Numbered from the stretch's first letter, positions 1 through 6,550 are shown. The stretch: DNA of 8,733 bases from an uncultured Mucilaginibacter sp. (GCA_903885865.1 CAISKH010000356.1:1-8733); one strand, 5' to 3'. A program made the numbers and translations. The notes: generated by a model not told the origin, from the letters alone.

Positions 1-1331
1 GATGGTTTTTGGATAGGGTGATCAACCGTACGGTTGAAGCCCGTAAGGGTAAGCTGAATGTTTATGCCGGTAATTACACTTTTTACCTCGAAGAAAAGGC
101 TATGCGCGAAGAAATTCAACGGGGCGAGTTTAAGAACCAGCAGTCAAAAATAAAGCAGGAGGAACGTTTAATAGAACGTTTCCGCGCCAAAGCAACCAAA
201 GCAAAAATGGCGCAATCGCGCATAAAAATGCTGGATAAATTAGAACGGGTGGATGATGTGGACGACGATAACCCCAGCGTTAACTTCAGCTTCCGATTCA
301 GCAGGCAATCAGGCAGGCACGTGGTAACAATGGAGCATATCACCAAAAAATACCCGGCTATTGATATTTTAGATAATGCCGAAGCGATAATTGAAAAAGG
401 CGATAAAATAGCCCTCATTGGCGCGAATGGTAAAGGTAAATCAACCCTGCTGCGCATTATTGCCGGGGCCGATAAAGAGTTTAAAGGCACCAGCCTGACG
501 GGCCATAATGTAACCCAAACATTTTTCGCGCAGCACCAACTAGAATCGCTGCATTTGGAGAACCAGGTATTGCAGGAATTACAGACGTTCGCGCCCAAAC
601 ATACCGAAACAGAATTGCGCTCTATATTAGGTTCCTTTTTGTTTACGGGTGATGATGTATTTAAGAAGATAAAAGTGCTTTCGGGTGGTGAAAAATCACG
701 CGTGGCATTAGCCAAAGCGCTAACCGCCGATGCCAACTTCCTGATACTGGATGAGCCTACCAATCACCTGGATATGGCTTCGGTAAATATACTGGTGCAG
801 GCGCTGCAGCAATACGAAGGCACTATCATTGTGGTATCGCACGATAGGTATTTCCTGGATAAGGTAGCCAACAAAATATGGTTCATTGAAGATCAGAAAA
901 TAAAACAGTACCCCGGCACTTATGTGGAATACGAAGAGTGGTCATCAAAACGCAAGCTCGATCCTAAAGTAGCTGCGCCGATCCCTCAACCAAACCCGCC
1001 TGCCGGCAGGCAAGGAAAGGAAGAAAACCTGCCTGCCGGCAGGCAGGGAAAAGAGCCTGAGCCGGCCCTGAAACATCATCAACCATCAGACAATAAGCAT
1101 CAGCAATTAAAAAAGCTAAATACCGATCTTTCAAAGATGGAAGATCAAATCGCCGGGCTGGAAGGAGTAGTTAAGCAACTGGAAAGCCAACTGGCTGACG
1201 ATAAAATTTATACTGATGCGGCTAAACTGAAGGAAACCAACGCCTTGTATTCTCAAAAGAAAGCTGAATTAGAAAAAATTCAGCAACAATGGGAAACGTT
1301 GGCCGAGCAGATATTGGAGTTGGAAGCTTAA
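1..1331 (+). CDS. ABC-F family ATP-binding protein, 5'-truncated by the window edge
   Basis: This is the C-terminal part of a soluble duplicated-ATPase (ABC-F) protein, a family that binds ribosomes and modulates translation or gives antibiotic protection. The reading frame is open from base 3, and the first residues (W-F-L-D-R-V) match the region just after the H-loop of the first ABC domain, so the TTG at 9 is internal and the true start is upstream. In order one sees the inter-domain arm and linker with the charged K-A-K-M-A-Q-S-R-I-K-M-L segment (about 190-240), then the second ABC domain: Walker A GANGKGKST (about 420-446), signature LSGGEKSR (about 679-702), Walker B LILDEPTNHLD (about 742-774) and H-loop SHDRYFLD (about 835-858). 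A proline-rich linker with two palindrome-encoded PAGRQGKE copies and a C-terminal coiled coil (about 1080-1328) follow. The architecture resembles the YheS/YdiF-type subgroup, but the exact subfamily is uncertain. Transcription probably ends in the hairpin after the stop. Confidence 0.93.
   Translation, partial: WFLDRVINRTVEARKGKLNVYAGNYTFYLEEKAMREEIQRGEFKNQQSKIKQEERLIERFRAKATKAKMAQSRIKMLDKLERVDDVDDDNPSVNFSFRFSRQSGRHVVTMEHITKKYPAIDILDNAEAIIEKGDKIALIGANGKGKSTLLRIIAGADKEFKGTSLTGHNVTQTFFAQHQLESLHLENQVLQELQTFAPKHTETELRSILGSFLFTGDDVFKKIKVLSGGEKSRVALAKALTADANFLILDEPTNHLDMASVNILVQALQQYEGTIIVVSHDRYFLDKVANKIWFIEDQKIKQYPGTYVEYEEWSSKRKLDPKVAAPIPQPNPPAGRQGKEENLPAGRQGKEPEPALKHHQPSDNKHQQLKKLNTDLSKMEDQIAGLEGVVKQLESQLADDKIYTDAAKLKETNALYSQKKAELEKIQQQWETLAEQILELEA
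998..1047. repeat. Two in-frame copies of a GC-rich palindrome inside the ABC-F gene
   Basis: The 14-base self-complementary core GCCTGCCGGCAGGC occurs at 998-1011 and again at 1031-1044, exactly 33 bases (11 codons) apart. The second copy extends to a perfect 20-base palindrome (1028-1047), while the first is degenerate at its outer bases. Both are read in the same frame and give the peptide PAGRQGKE twice, in the flexible linker between the second ATPase domain and the coiled coil. From general memory, similar palindromes and PAGRQ-type peptides recur in Bacteroidota genomes. That is recollection and was not searched. Confidence 0.8.
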
Positions 1332-1345
1332 TGTTATTTTTCGGG

Positions 1346-1417
1346 TGTCATGCTGAGCCCCGTCGAAGCATGTGGGCAGGCCTTTATGCGCCATGCTTCG
1401 AGTGCTTCAGCATGACA
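1346..1417. repeat. Long imperfect inverted repeat, probable terminator of the ABC-F gene
   Basis: The left arm (1346-1372) starts TGTCATGCTGA and ends TCGAAGCATG. The right arm (1392-1417) reads as the reverse complement, with CATGCTTCGA and TCAGCATGACA at its ends. Only a 5-6 base internal block (GCCCCG versus AGCAC) fails to match, and the loop is about 19 bases. The stem begins 14 bases after the ABC-F stop and is followed by a T-rich tract (TTTAATTTTTT, 1423-1433), so a + strand intrinsic terminator is plausible. The sequence also resembles a dispersed palindromic repeat I associate with Bacteroidota, unverified here. The rest of the 1332-1448 spacer shows no clear promoter. Confidence 0.65.
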
Positions 1418-1448
1418 GGCCGTTTAATTTTTTAGCAATCATTGCACT

Positions 1449-2708
1449 ATGAATAAGCCCATTTATATTATTCTGTTGCTGTTCATCACCCTAAAAAGTT
1501 TTGCCCAATCACCTTACGACAATAACGTTTACAGTCCTGCAATAAAAACCGTTGAGTTTTACAACACAAAAAAACAGGGTTCTTTTCCTATTATCGCTTT
1601 GCAATCGGGCGAGCAGGTGCTTTTAGCATTTGATGATTTGCGAGGGGGTAGCCGCAATTATTATTATACCATAGAGCATTGCGATGGTAAATGGAACTCA
1701 TCTAATTTATCATCATCAGAGTATTTGAAAAGCTTTTCGGACGATAGGATAATAGATTATACCTACTCTACCAATACCATTCAAAAATATACCCACTACG
1801 AGCTGAAATTGCCCAATGATATTATCGCCCTCAAAATATCCGGCAATTATATCCTTAAAGTTTATGAGGATGGCGACCAGTCGAAAATAATACTGACCCG
1901 AAGGCTATATGTAGCGGGGACCAGGGTTTCGGTGGCTGCTGATATTGTTGCTTCAAATGACCCCTCGTTGCGGCAAACCAATCAAAAAATTAATTTCCAG
2001 GTAAATTGCGGCGGCTTGCCCGTACAAAACCCCAATGCGGATATACGGGTATTACTCCTGCAAAACGGGCGCGCCGAAACCGGGATATGGAATACCGCGC
2101 CCTCAACTATAAGGGGGCAGCAACTGGTGTATAATGATTATAGCACCAACGATTTCCCCGGGCGAAACGAATTCAGGCATTTTGATACCCGCAGTTTGAA
2201 ATTAAATTCAGACCGGGTTTCACATATTTATCATGATACAGCCTATACGGTAGTTTTATTGGGCGACCCGCTTCGCGACCAGCCTGCTTATTCGTTCCAG
2301 TATGATAACGACGGTAATTTTTTCATCCTTAACCAGGATGGTACTGACCCGCGCCGTGATGCCGATTACGCGCATATGTATTTCAGCCTGGCCGCCAACA
2401 AAACGGATAAGGAGGGCGCCGCTTATATAGTTGGAAAGTTTAACGATTACAAAATTGATGAGCGCAGCAAAATGGATTACGAGCCAATAAAGGGCCGGTT
2501 TTTTACCAACCTGTTTTTAAAGCAGGGTGTGTATGACTATGAATATGTTTGGGTCGACAATAAAACCAACACCGCCGACGATGTGCCAATTGAAGGGACA
2601 CATTTTGATACAGAAAACGACTACGAGCTACTGGTTTACTATCGCCCCCCAACAGCACGCTGGGAAGAGCTGGTAGGGTACAGGTTGTTGAATACGGTGA
2701 AGAAATAA
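1449..2708 (+). CDS. DUF5103 / type IX secretion system plug protein
   Basis: A 419-residue exported protein. Residues 1-19 form a signal peptide (K3, hydrophobic core YIILLLFITL, S-F-A before Q20), so the mature protein is periplasmic or outer-membrane associated. The body matches what I know of the DUF5103 family: an early 'YSPAIKTVEFYN' strand, the 'YYYTIEHCDGKWNSSNLSSSEYL' block (about 76-99), 'LKLPNDIIALKISGNYILKVYEDGD' (about 124-148), 'RRLYV', a central 'NDFPGRNEFRHFDTRSLK' block (about 220-237), and a C-terminal 'KQGVYDYEYVWVD' followed by 'EGTHFDTENDYELLVYYR'. In the structurally studied Flavobacterium johnsoniae translocon, a protein of this family closes the periplasmic side of the SprA pore when no PorV is bound. 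Length is normal for the family. No other type IX genes lie in the window, so the role here rests on family membership. The ATG at 1449 is chosen because it directly precedes the signal peptide; its ribosome-binding site is weak. Confidence 0.88.
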   Translation: MNKPIYIILLLFITLKSFAQSPYDNNVYSPAIKTVEFYNTKKQGSFPIIALQSGEQVLLAFDDLRGGSRNYYYTIEHCDGKWNSSNLSSSEYLKSFSDDRIIDYTYSTNTIQKYTHYELKLPNDIIALKISGNYILKVYEDGDQSKIILTRRLYVAGTRVSVAADIVASNDPSLRQTNQKINFQVNCGGLPVQNPNADIRVLLLQNGRAETGIWNTAPSTIRGQQLVYNDYSTNDFPGRNEFRHFDTRSLKLNSDRVSHIYHDTAYTVVLLGDPLRDQPAYSFQYDNDGNFFILNQDGTDPRRDADYAHMYFSLAANKTDKEGAAYIVGKFNDYKIDERSKMDYEPIKGRFFTNLFLKQGVYDYEYVWVDNKTNTADDVPIEGTHFDTENDYELLVYYRPPTARWEELVGYRLLNTVKK

Positions 2709-2712
2709 GCCA

Positions 2713-2740
2713 CCTCCCTACAATGACATGTGCGGGGAGG
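2713..2740. terminator. Short hairpin between convergent genes, possible bidirectional terminator
   Basis: CCTCCC (2713-2718) pairs with GGGAGG (2735-2740) across a 16-base loop. It lies in the 40-base gap between the plug gene stop and the convergent esterase stop. Neither side has a strong T-tract, so terminator activity is only suggested by position. Confidence 0.35.
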
Positions 2741-2748
2741 CGAGCTGA

Positions 2749-3612
2749 TTAAAACTGGTGAAACGCGTCCGAAACAAAAGCCAATACTTTCGGCAGGGCA
2801 CCGCGCCATACGGTCCAGGTATGAGCGCCGTCAACTACACGAAATTGGTGGTCTATCCCTTTTTTACGCATTGCTATATGTACAAGGCAATTGGGTTCAC
2901 TCAGGGCATCATCATCGCCAACTTCGCTAAACCAACGTACCGCTTTTTTCTGCGCGTCGGGCATATTGTTTATCAGCGCGATAACACTTTGACGGTTATA
3001 ATAGTTGGTTACCACCGAGTCGGGCGCGTTAGGTAACGAACGAAGAACTGTTGTACGGGCATCAGCAAGAGCGATTGGACCTACGGCCGCGCTTAAAGGG
3101 CAGGCTGATGAGAACAGTTCGGGGTGATGCAGGGCATAAATAAAAGTGCCGCCACCGCCCATTGATAAACCCGAAATGGCACGTGAACGTTTATCGGTTT
3201 TAGCGCGGTAATTTTTTTCGATGTACGGTATTAGTTCCTGGAAAAAGAAATCTTCGTAGTTCCAGTCGCCTTTAATATCGTTAAAATACCCCCGGCGGCC
3301 GGTATTGGCATCGGGCATTACAATGATCATAGGTGTTGCCGAGCCATCGGCTATCGCTTTATCGGTAATATGTTGCACCTCGCCAAACGTTACCCAGCCG
3401 GTTTGGTCATCGCCCGAGCCATGCAACAGGTACAGTACGGGGTAGCTGCGTTTTGATGTTTCGTAATCGGGCGGCAGATAAATGGCAAATTTGCGTTCGC
3501 TTTTTAATATTTTACTGGGTAATGAAAGATCGTCAAATACCTTACCGGATTGTGCTAATAATACAACCGGGCTTAGTAGTAGTGCAATTGCTGCAACAAA
3601 TATTTTTTTCAT
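2749..3612 (-). CDS. Secreted esterase, CE1/esterase D-like alpha/beta hydrolase (downstream copy)
   Basis: A 287-residue exported serine hydrolase of the putative-esterase (PF00756, feruloyl/acetyl xylan esterase-like) group. Residues 1-20 form a signal peptide (MKKIF..., VVLLA before Q21). The core has the oxyanion-loop strand PVLYLLHGSGDDQTGW (58-73), the nucleophile elbow GLSMGG with Ser150, an acidic site GDDD (Asp233 or Asp235) and the catalytic His264 in DGAHTW, so the triad is intact. The family hydrolyses ester bonds on polysaccharide side chains or small esters; the substrate cannot be read from sequence. There is no extra carbohydrate-binding module or sorting domain. It aligns without gaps to the gene immediately upstream, clearly a tandem duplicate. 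It starts 34 bases after that gene's stop, so the two are probably co-transcribed. The main differences are in the cap-like region after SACPLS (about 170-215), which may alter specificity. The ATG is chosen from the signal peptide and the match to the paralogue. Confidence 0.88.
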   Translation of the reverse strand: MKKIFVAAIALLLSPVVLLAQSGKVFDDLSLPSKILKSERKFAIYLPPDYETSKRSYPVLYLLHGSGDDQTGWVTFGEVQHITDKAIADGSATPMIIVMPDANTGRRGYFNDIKGDWNYEDFFFQELIPYIEKNYRAKTDKRSRAISGLSMGGGGTFIYALHHPELFSSACPLSAAVGPIALADARTTVLRSLPNAPDSVVTNYYNRQSVIALINNMPDAQKKAVRWFSEVGDDDALSEPNCLVHIAMRKKGIDHQFRVVDGAHTWTVWRGALPKVLAFVSDAFHQF

Positions 3613-3646
3613 GTAGGGTATAATTACTGTTTGTTAATCAAAAAGA

Positions 3647-4513
3647 TCATGGTTGGTGAAACGCTTCGGATACAAAATCAAGCACTTTGGCTAATGATGC
3701 CCGCCAAAACACCCAATTGTGGCCGCCATCCTCAACACGAAACTCATGTGGTACATTGGCTTTACGCATAGCGATATGCACCAGCGCATCACCCTCGCCT
3801 AAACCATCCTGGTCGCCAACTGCCATGTACCAGCGCACTGCTTTTTTCTGTGCTTCGGGCATGTTTTCTACCATCGAAATAACGCTATGGCTTTTATAAT
3901 AATTTACAATAACCGAATCGGGCAGGTTGGGGTTGCCGCGGGTATAGGCTTTGCGCGCGTCTTCCAGCGTAACCGGGCCAATATCGCCGCTTAACGGGCA
4001 GGCCGACGAGAACATTTCCGGGTGATGCAGGGCGTAAATAAAAGTACTGCCGCCACCCATTGACAGGCCCGAAACCGCGCGAAATTTCTTATCAGTTTTA
4101 ACGCGGTATTTCTTTTCGATGAACGGGATCATCTCCTTGAAAAAAAAATCCTCAAAGTTCCAGTCGCCTTTAATGTCATTTACAAACCCCCGGCGGCCCC
4201 CGTTTCCATCCAATATAACAATTACCATAGGGGTTGCGGTGCCTTCGTTTATAGCTTTGTCGGCAATATGCTGCACCTCGCCAAATTGTACCCACCCGGT
4301 TTGGTCGTCAAGCGACCCATGCAACAGGTACAGCACCGGGTAAGTGCGGTCGGATGTTTCATAATCAGGTGGTAAATAAACGGCATAGTTCCGGGTGCTG
4401 TTTAATATTTTACTGGGCATCGTAAGGTGGTCAAATACCTTCCCCATTTGGGCCGAGGATGCAAATGGTTGCGCAAACAATAGCGCAATAAATGCAATAA
4501 GCAATTTTTTCAT
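3647..4513 (-). CDS. Secreted esterase, CE1/esterase D-like alpha/beta hydrolase (upstream copy)
   Basis: A 288-residue exported esterase, first gene of the tandem pair. The signal peptide covers about residues 1-21 (MKKLLIAFIALLFAQPFASSA before Q22). The catalytic elements are LLHGSLDDQTGW (63-74), the elbow GLSMGG with Ser151, GDQD (Asp234 or Asp236) and His265 in DGGHNW. It is a complete CE1-type enzyme, expected in the periplasm or outside. Its paralogue matches it gaplessly through nearly the whole mature chain, with roughly two-thirds or more of residues identical by eye. The conserved GRRG(F/Y)xNDIKGDWN(F/Y)EDFFF segment (about 106-125) is a good marker for this subgroup. The Phe run is encoded by nine consecutive T on the coding strand (A run at 4140-4148), a possible slippage site. 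The gene is divergent from the glycosyltransferase gene, and its promoter must lie within 4514-4626. No polysaccharide utilisation genes flank it, so the substrate is unknown. Confidence 0.88.
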   Translation of the reverse strand: MKKLLIAFIALLFAQPFASSAQMGKVFDHLTMPSKILNSTRNYAVYLPPDYETSDRTYPVLYLLHGSLDDQTGWVQFGEVQHIADKAINEGTATPMVIVILDGNGGRRGFVNDIKGDWNFEDFFFKEMIPFIEKKYRVKTDKKFRAVSGLSMGGGSTFIYALHHPEMFSSACPLSGDIGPVTLEDARKAYTRGNPNLPDSVIVNYYKSHSVISMVENMPEAQKKAVRWYMAVGDQDGLGEGDALVHIAMRKANVPHEFRVEDGGHNWVFWRASLAKVLDFVSEAFHQP

Positions 4514-4533
4514 TGTGTGGTTAATTGGTTAAT

Positions 4534-4554
4534 TCAATATTTGAGAAATATTGA
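4534..4554. promoter_or_regulatory. Perfect AT-rich palindrome in a divergent promoter region, candidate operator
   Basis: TCAATATTT (4534-4542) and AAATATTGA (4546-4554) are exact reverse complements around the 3-base centre GAG. The palindrome lies 21 bases upstream of the esterase start and 72 bases upstream of the glycosyltransferase start, in the 113-base spacer 4514-4626 that must hold both promoters. Size and symmetry fit a dimeric regulator site. Chance formation in AT-rich DNA is possible, and no Bacteroidota-type TAnnTTTG box at a good distance from a TTTG was found; TACATTTA at 4607-4614 is the nearest to one for the + strand gene. Confidence 0.4.
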
Positions 4555-4626
4555 CAGGCTAATTTAATATAAAAAATTCATTATAAACCAATATCAAAAC
4601 TCTGCTTACATTTACCCGGTTATAAT

Positions 4627-6300
4627 ATGAATAAACTAAACGCTGCTGCAATTGATACTAAATGGCTGTACCTTTTTATAGGGATGGCTGTAGCCATAAA
4701 TTTCAGCGGACTATTTGTGCCCATAACCGGCCCCGACGGTACTTTATACGCGGCAATAGCAAAGACTATGGTACAGCGTAACAACTACGCCGAACTGTTT
4801 GCCTATGGCAAGGACTGGCTGGATAAGCCCCATTTTCCGTTTTGGGTTACCGCGTTTTTTTTTAAATGTTTCGGTTTTAAAACCTGGGCCTATAAGCTGC
4901 CGGCCATCCTGTTTTTATTAATGGGCGCCGGTTATACTTATTTGTTTGGGAGAGCATTGTATAATAAACAAATTGGCTTGTGGGCAGTGCTGATATTGCT
5001 AACCGCGCAGCACATTATTCTATCAAACAATGATGTACGCGCCGAACCGTATTTAACCGGGTTGATCATTGCTGCCGTTTATCATTTTTATAAAGCGCAT
5101 ACGGGTAATAATTATGGGCATTTGTTGGCGGCCTGCCTGTTTACCGCGTGCGCCATCATGACCAAGGGCCCGATCGCCCTGGTACCTATTGGCGGCGCTA
5201 TAGCCGGACATTTTATGATAACCCGGCAATGGAAACAGCTTTTTAACCTGCGCTGGCTCATCGCCCTTGTATTGATACTGCTATTTATCCTCCCCGAACT
5301 GTATAGCCTGTACCTGCAGTTTGACCTGCATCCTGAAAAATTAATTTTCGACAGGCATAATGTATCGGGCATCCGGTTCTTTTTTTGGGATAGCCAGTTT
5401 GGCCGTTTTTTTAATACCGGCCCCATTAAAGGTAACGGCGACCTTTTATTTTTTGTGCATACTACATTATGGGCGTTTCTGCCCTGGTCGCTTTTACTAT
5501 TTGCGGCTATATTTCAATTTATAAAAAAGGGCAGCAGGCACGTTCGGCATACAGAGTGGTATTGCCTTTGCGGATCGATGCTTACCTTTCTGCTTTTTTC
5601 GGCTTCAAAATTTCAGTTGCCGCATTATCTCAACATTGTATACCCGTTTTTCGCCATTATCACCGCACAGTATTTATATCGTATTAAAATTGAGAAGAGC
5701 GTAAAGGCTATCCGCATCATACAAACTGTAATTATTGCGCTGTTATTACTGGTGGCGGGGCTATTGCATTATTTTTACCGGCCTGAAACTTTTACAATAA
5801 GCATTGGCATTTGTTTATTTATTTTATTGCTTGCTTTAGTGATGTTGCCGCAAGCGATAACCAACAGTGTTATTCCCAGGATACTATTACGGACCCTGTT
5901 AGCCTCCTTTATCATCAACCTGTATTTGAATACCGTGTTTTATACTTCATTGCTGCGTTATCAATCCGGAAGCGAAGCGGCTATGTGGATAAATCAGCAT
6001 AATCCCCAAAAACTCCTGGTGGTACAAATTAAGGATGACTATGTTTCGGCAATGAATTTTTACAGCGATGAACCAGTAATCACCATTAAAGAAGGTGTTC
6101 AACTTCCGAAAGAGCCATTTATATTATATGCCACTACTGATGTTGTTAAAAGCATAGAAAATATAGGTCTGGGAGTTCAACCGCTTAAAACCTATCGCCG
6201 CTATTGGGTAAGCCGCTTAAAACCTTCATTTTTAAACAAATCTACCAGGGATAAGGAATTGACAACTATGCAGGTTGTTATAGTTCATCCGGAGCAATAG
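4627..6300 (+). CDS. Glycosyltransferase family 39 / ArnT-like polytopic membrane protein
   Basis: A 557-residue integral membrane protein of the GT-C fold (PMT/ArnT, GT39-like), which transfers a sugar from a polyprenyl-phosphate donor to a lipid, glycan or protein on the periplasmic side. A first transmembrane helix (about 13-33) is followed by the first periplasmic loop with ITGPDGTLYAAIAKTM, where Asp37 is in the expected catalytic position. Then come DWLDKPHFPFW (63-73), matching the family's W-L-x-K-P-x-x-x-F-W motif, NDVRAEPYLTG (135-145), MTKGPIAL (178-185) and KFQLPHYLNIVYP (328-340), also a family hallmark. Many hydrophobic helices run to about residue 440, and a soluble C-terminal tail follows. 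The usual acidic residue after the loop Asp is Gly38 here, so the D/E pair is not canonical. A T9 tract (4855-4863) encodes Phe77-79. The ATG opens directly into the N-terminal cytoplasmic segment. The gene is divergent from the esterases and convergent with the two-component system. Donor and acceptor are unknown; lipid A or another envelope glycan is a guess from the family. Confidence 0.86.
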   Translation: MNKLNAAAIDTKWLYLFIGMAVAINFSGLFVPITGPDGTLYAAIAKTMVQRNNYAELFAYGKDWLDKPHFPFWVTAFFFKCFGFKTWAYKLPAILFLLMGAGYTYLFGRALYNKQIGLWAVLILLTAQHIILSNNDVRAEPYLTGLIIAAVYHFYKAHTGNNYGHLLAACLFTACAIMTKGPIALVPIGGAIAGHFMITRQWKQLFNLRWLIALVLILLFILPELYSLYLQFDLHPEKLIFDRHNVSGIRFFFWDSQFGRFFNTGPIKGNGDLLFFVHTTLWAFLPWSLLLFAAIFQFIKKGSRHVRHTEWYCLCGSMLTFLLFSASKFQLPHYLNIVYPFFAIITAQYLYRIKIEKSVKAIRIIQTVIIALLLLVAGLLHYFYRPETFTISIGICLFILLLALVMLPQAITNSVIPRILLRTLLASFIINLYLNTVFYTSLLRYQSGSEAAMWINQHNPQKLLVVQIKDDYVSAMNFYSDEPVITIKEGVQLPKEPFILYATTDVVKSIENIGLGVQPLKTYRRYWVSRLKPSFLNKSTRDKELTTMQVVIVHPEQ

Positions 6301-6337
6301 CATTATCGGAGCTATTAATATTTGTTGCCTATACACA

Positions 6338-6363
6338 TTTAGGCGGCTCCGATGGAGCCTAAA
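6338..6363. repeat. Hairpin GGCTCC-GAT-GGAGCC
   Basis: GGCTCC (6345-6350) and GGAGCC (6354-6359) pair around GAT. The stem can be extended by TTTAGG (6338-6343) and CCTAAA (6358-6363) if a GGC bulge is allowed. An alternative small stem, GCCTA (6327-6331) with TAGGC (6340-6344), overlaps it. It is the first of four related hairpins between the convergent glycosyltransferase and kinase genes. Confidence 0.65.
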
Positions 6364-6377
6364 GAGTTTTATTCCTG

Positions 6378-6409
6378 TTTTCTATAAACAGGGGGCTCCG
6401 CCGGAGCCC
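6378..6409 (-). repeat. Hairpin-plus-tail repeat unit A (reverse orientation)
   Basis: Read on the minus strand, this unit is a hairpin with stem GGCTCC/GGAGCC around GGC (6408-6394) followed directly by the 16-base tail CCCTGTTTATAGAAAA (6393-6378). One more G:C pair closes the stem at 6393/6409, and the whole stem can be drawn as 8 pairs around one base. The tail also sits in a second small palindrome, CCTGTTT-TCTAT-AAACAGG (6374-6392). Unit B repeats the same tail exactly on the other strand. Confidence 0.75.
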
Positions 6410-6439
6410 TCAGCCGATTTATATAATTGAGTTTTTTAC

Positions 6440-6470
6440 CGTTCCGTAGGAACGCCCTGTTTATAGAAAA
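6440..6470 (+). repeat. Hairpin-plus-tail repeat unit B (forward orientation)
   Basis: The stem CGTTCC (6440-6445) pairs with GGAACG (6449-6454) around GTA. The 16-base tail CCCTGTTTATAGAAAA (6455-6470) follows at once and is identical to that of unit A in the opposite orientation. Compared with unit A, the outer three stem positions have changed on both sides and pairing is kept, while the inner TCC/GGA is unchanged. This favours a maintained structure over chance similarity. Confidence 0.75.
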
Positions 6471-6488
6471 ATAAAAGAGACAGGTTTG

Positions 6489-6503
6489 GGCTCCATAGGA
6501 GCC
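6489..6503. repeat. Hairpin GGCTCC-ATA-GGAGCC
   Basis: A perfect 6-bp stem around ATA, the fourth member of the hairpin group, 48 bases before the kinase stop codon. What follows (TCCTGATAT) may be a decayed form of the tail seen in units A and B, but the match is weak. Confidence 0.65.
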
Positions 6504-6550
6504 TCCTGATATGTTAATGCCTTTGCGTTGTGATCGTTTATCAGCAGCTG

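Noticed and set aside
1..40. TTG at 9 as the real start of the ABC-F gene
   Set aside because: The frame is open upstream to the window edge and the preceding codons fit the conserved H-loop continuation of a first ATPase domain, so the gene is cut by the window.
116..763. 215-codon open frame on the minus strand inside the ABC-F gene
   Set aside because: It lies opposite a gene with all ABC motifs, is rich in Ser/Leu/Arg as expected from reading the complement, and matches no family.
2730..3036. Small + strand open frames overlapping the downstream esterase
   Set aside because: They are antisense to a gene with an intact catalytic triad and signal peptide; no motif or start signal supports them.
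4550..4580. TTGACA (4551-4556) as a sigma70-type -35 element
   Set aside because: No suitable -10 element follows at 16-18 bases, Bacteroidota primary sigma factors use a different consensus, and the hexamer overlaps the palindrome arm.
5112..5426. Minus-strand open frame inside the glycosyltransferase
   Set aside because: The opposite strand encodes conserved GT39 motifs, and the frame has no recognisable protein character.
6301..6550. The repeat-rich spacer as a CRISPR array or structured regulatory RNA gene
   Set aside because: Repeats are inverted and unevenly spaced with no unique spacers of equal length, and there is no sign of a promoter or of a known riboswitch core.
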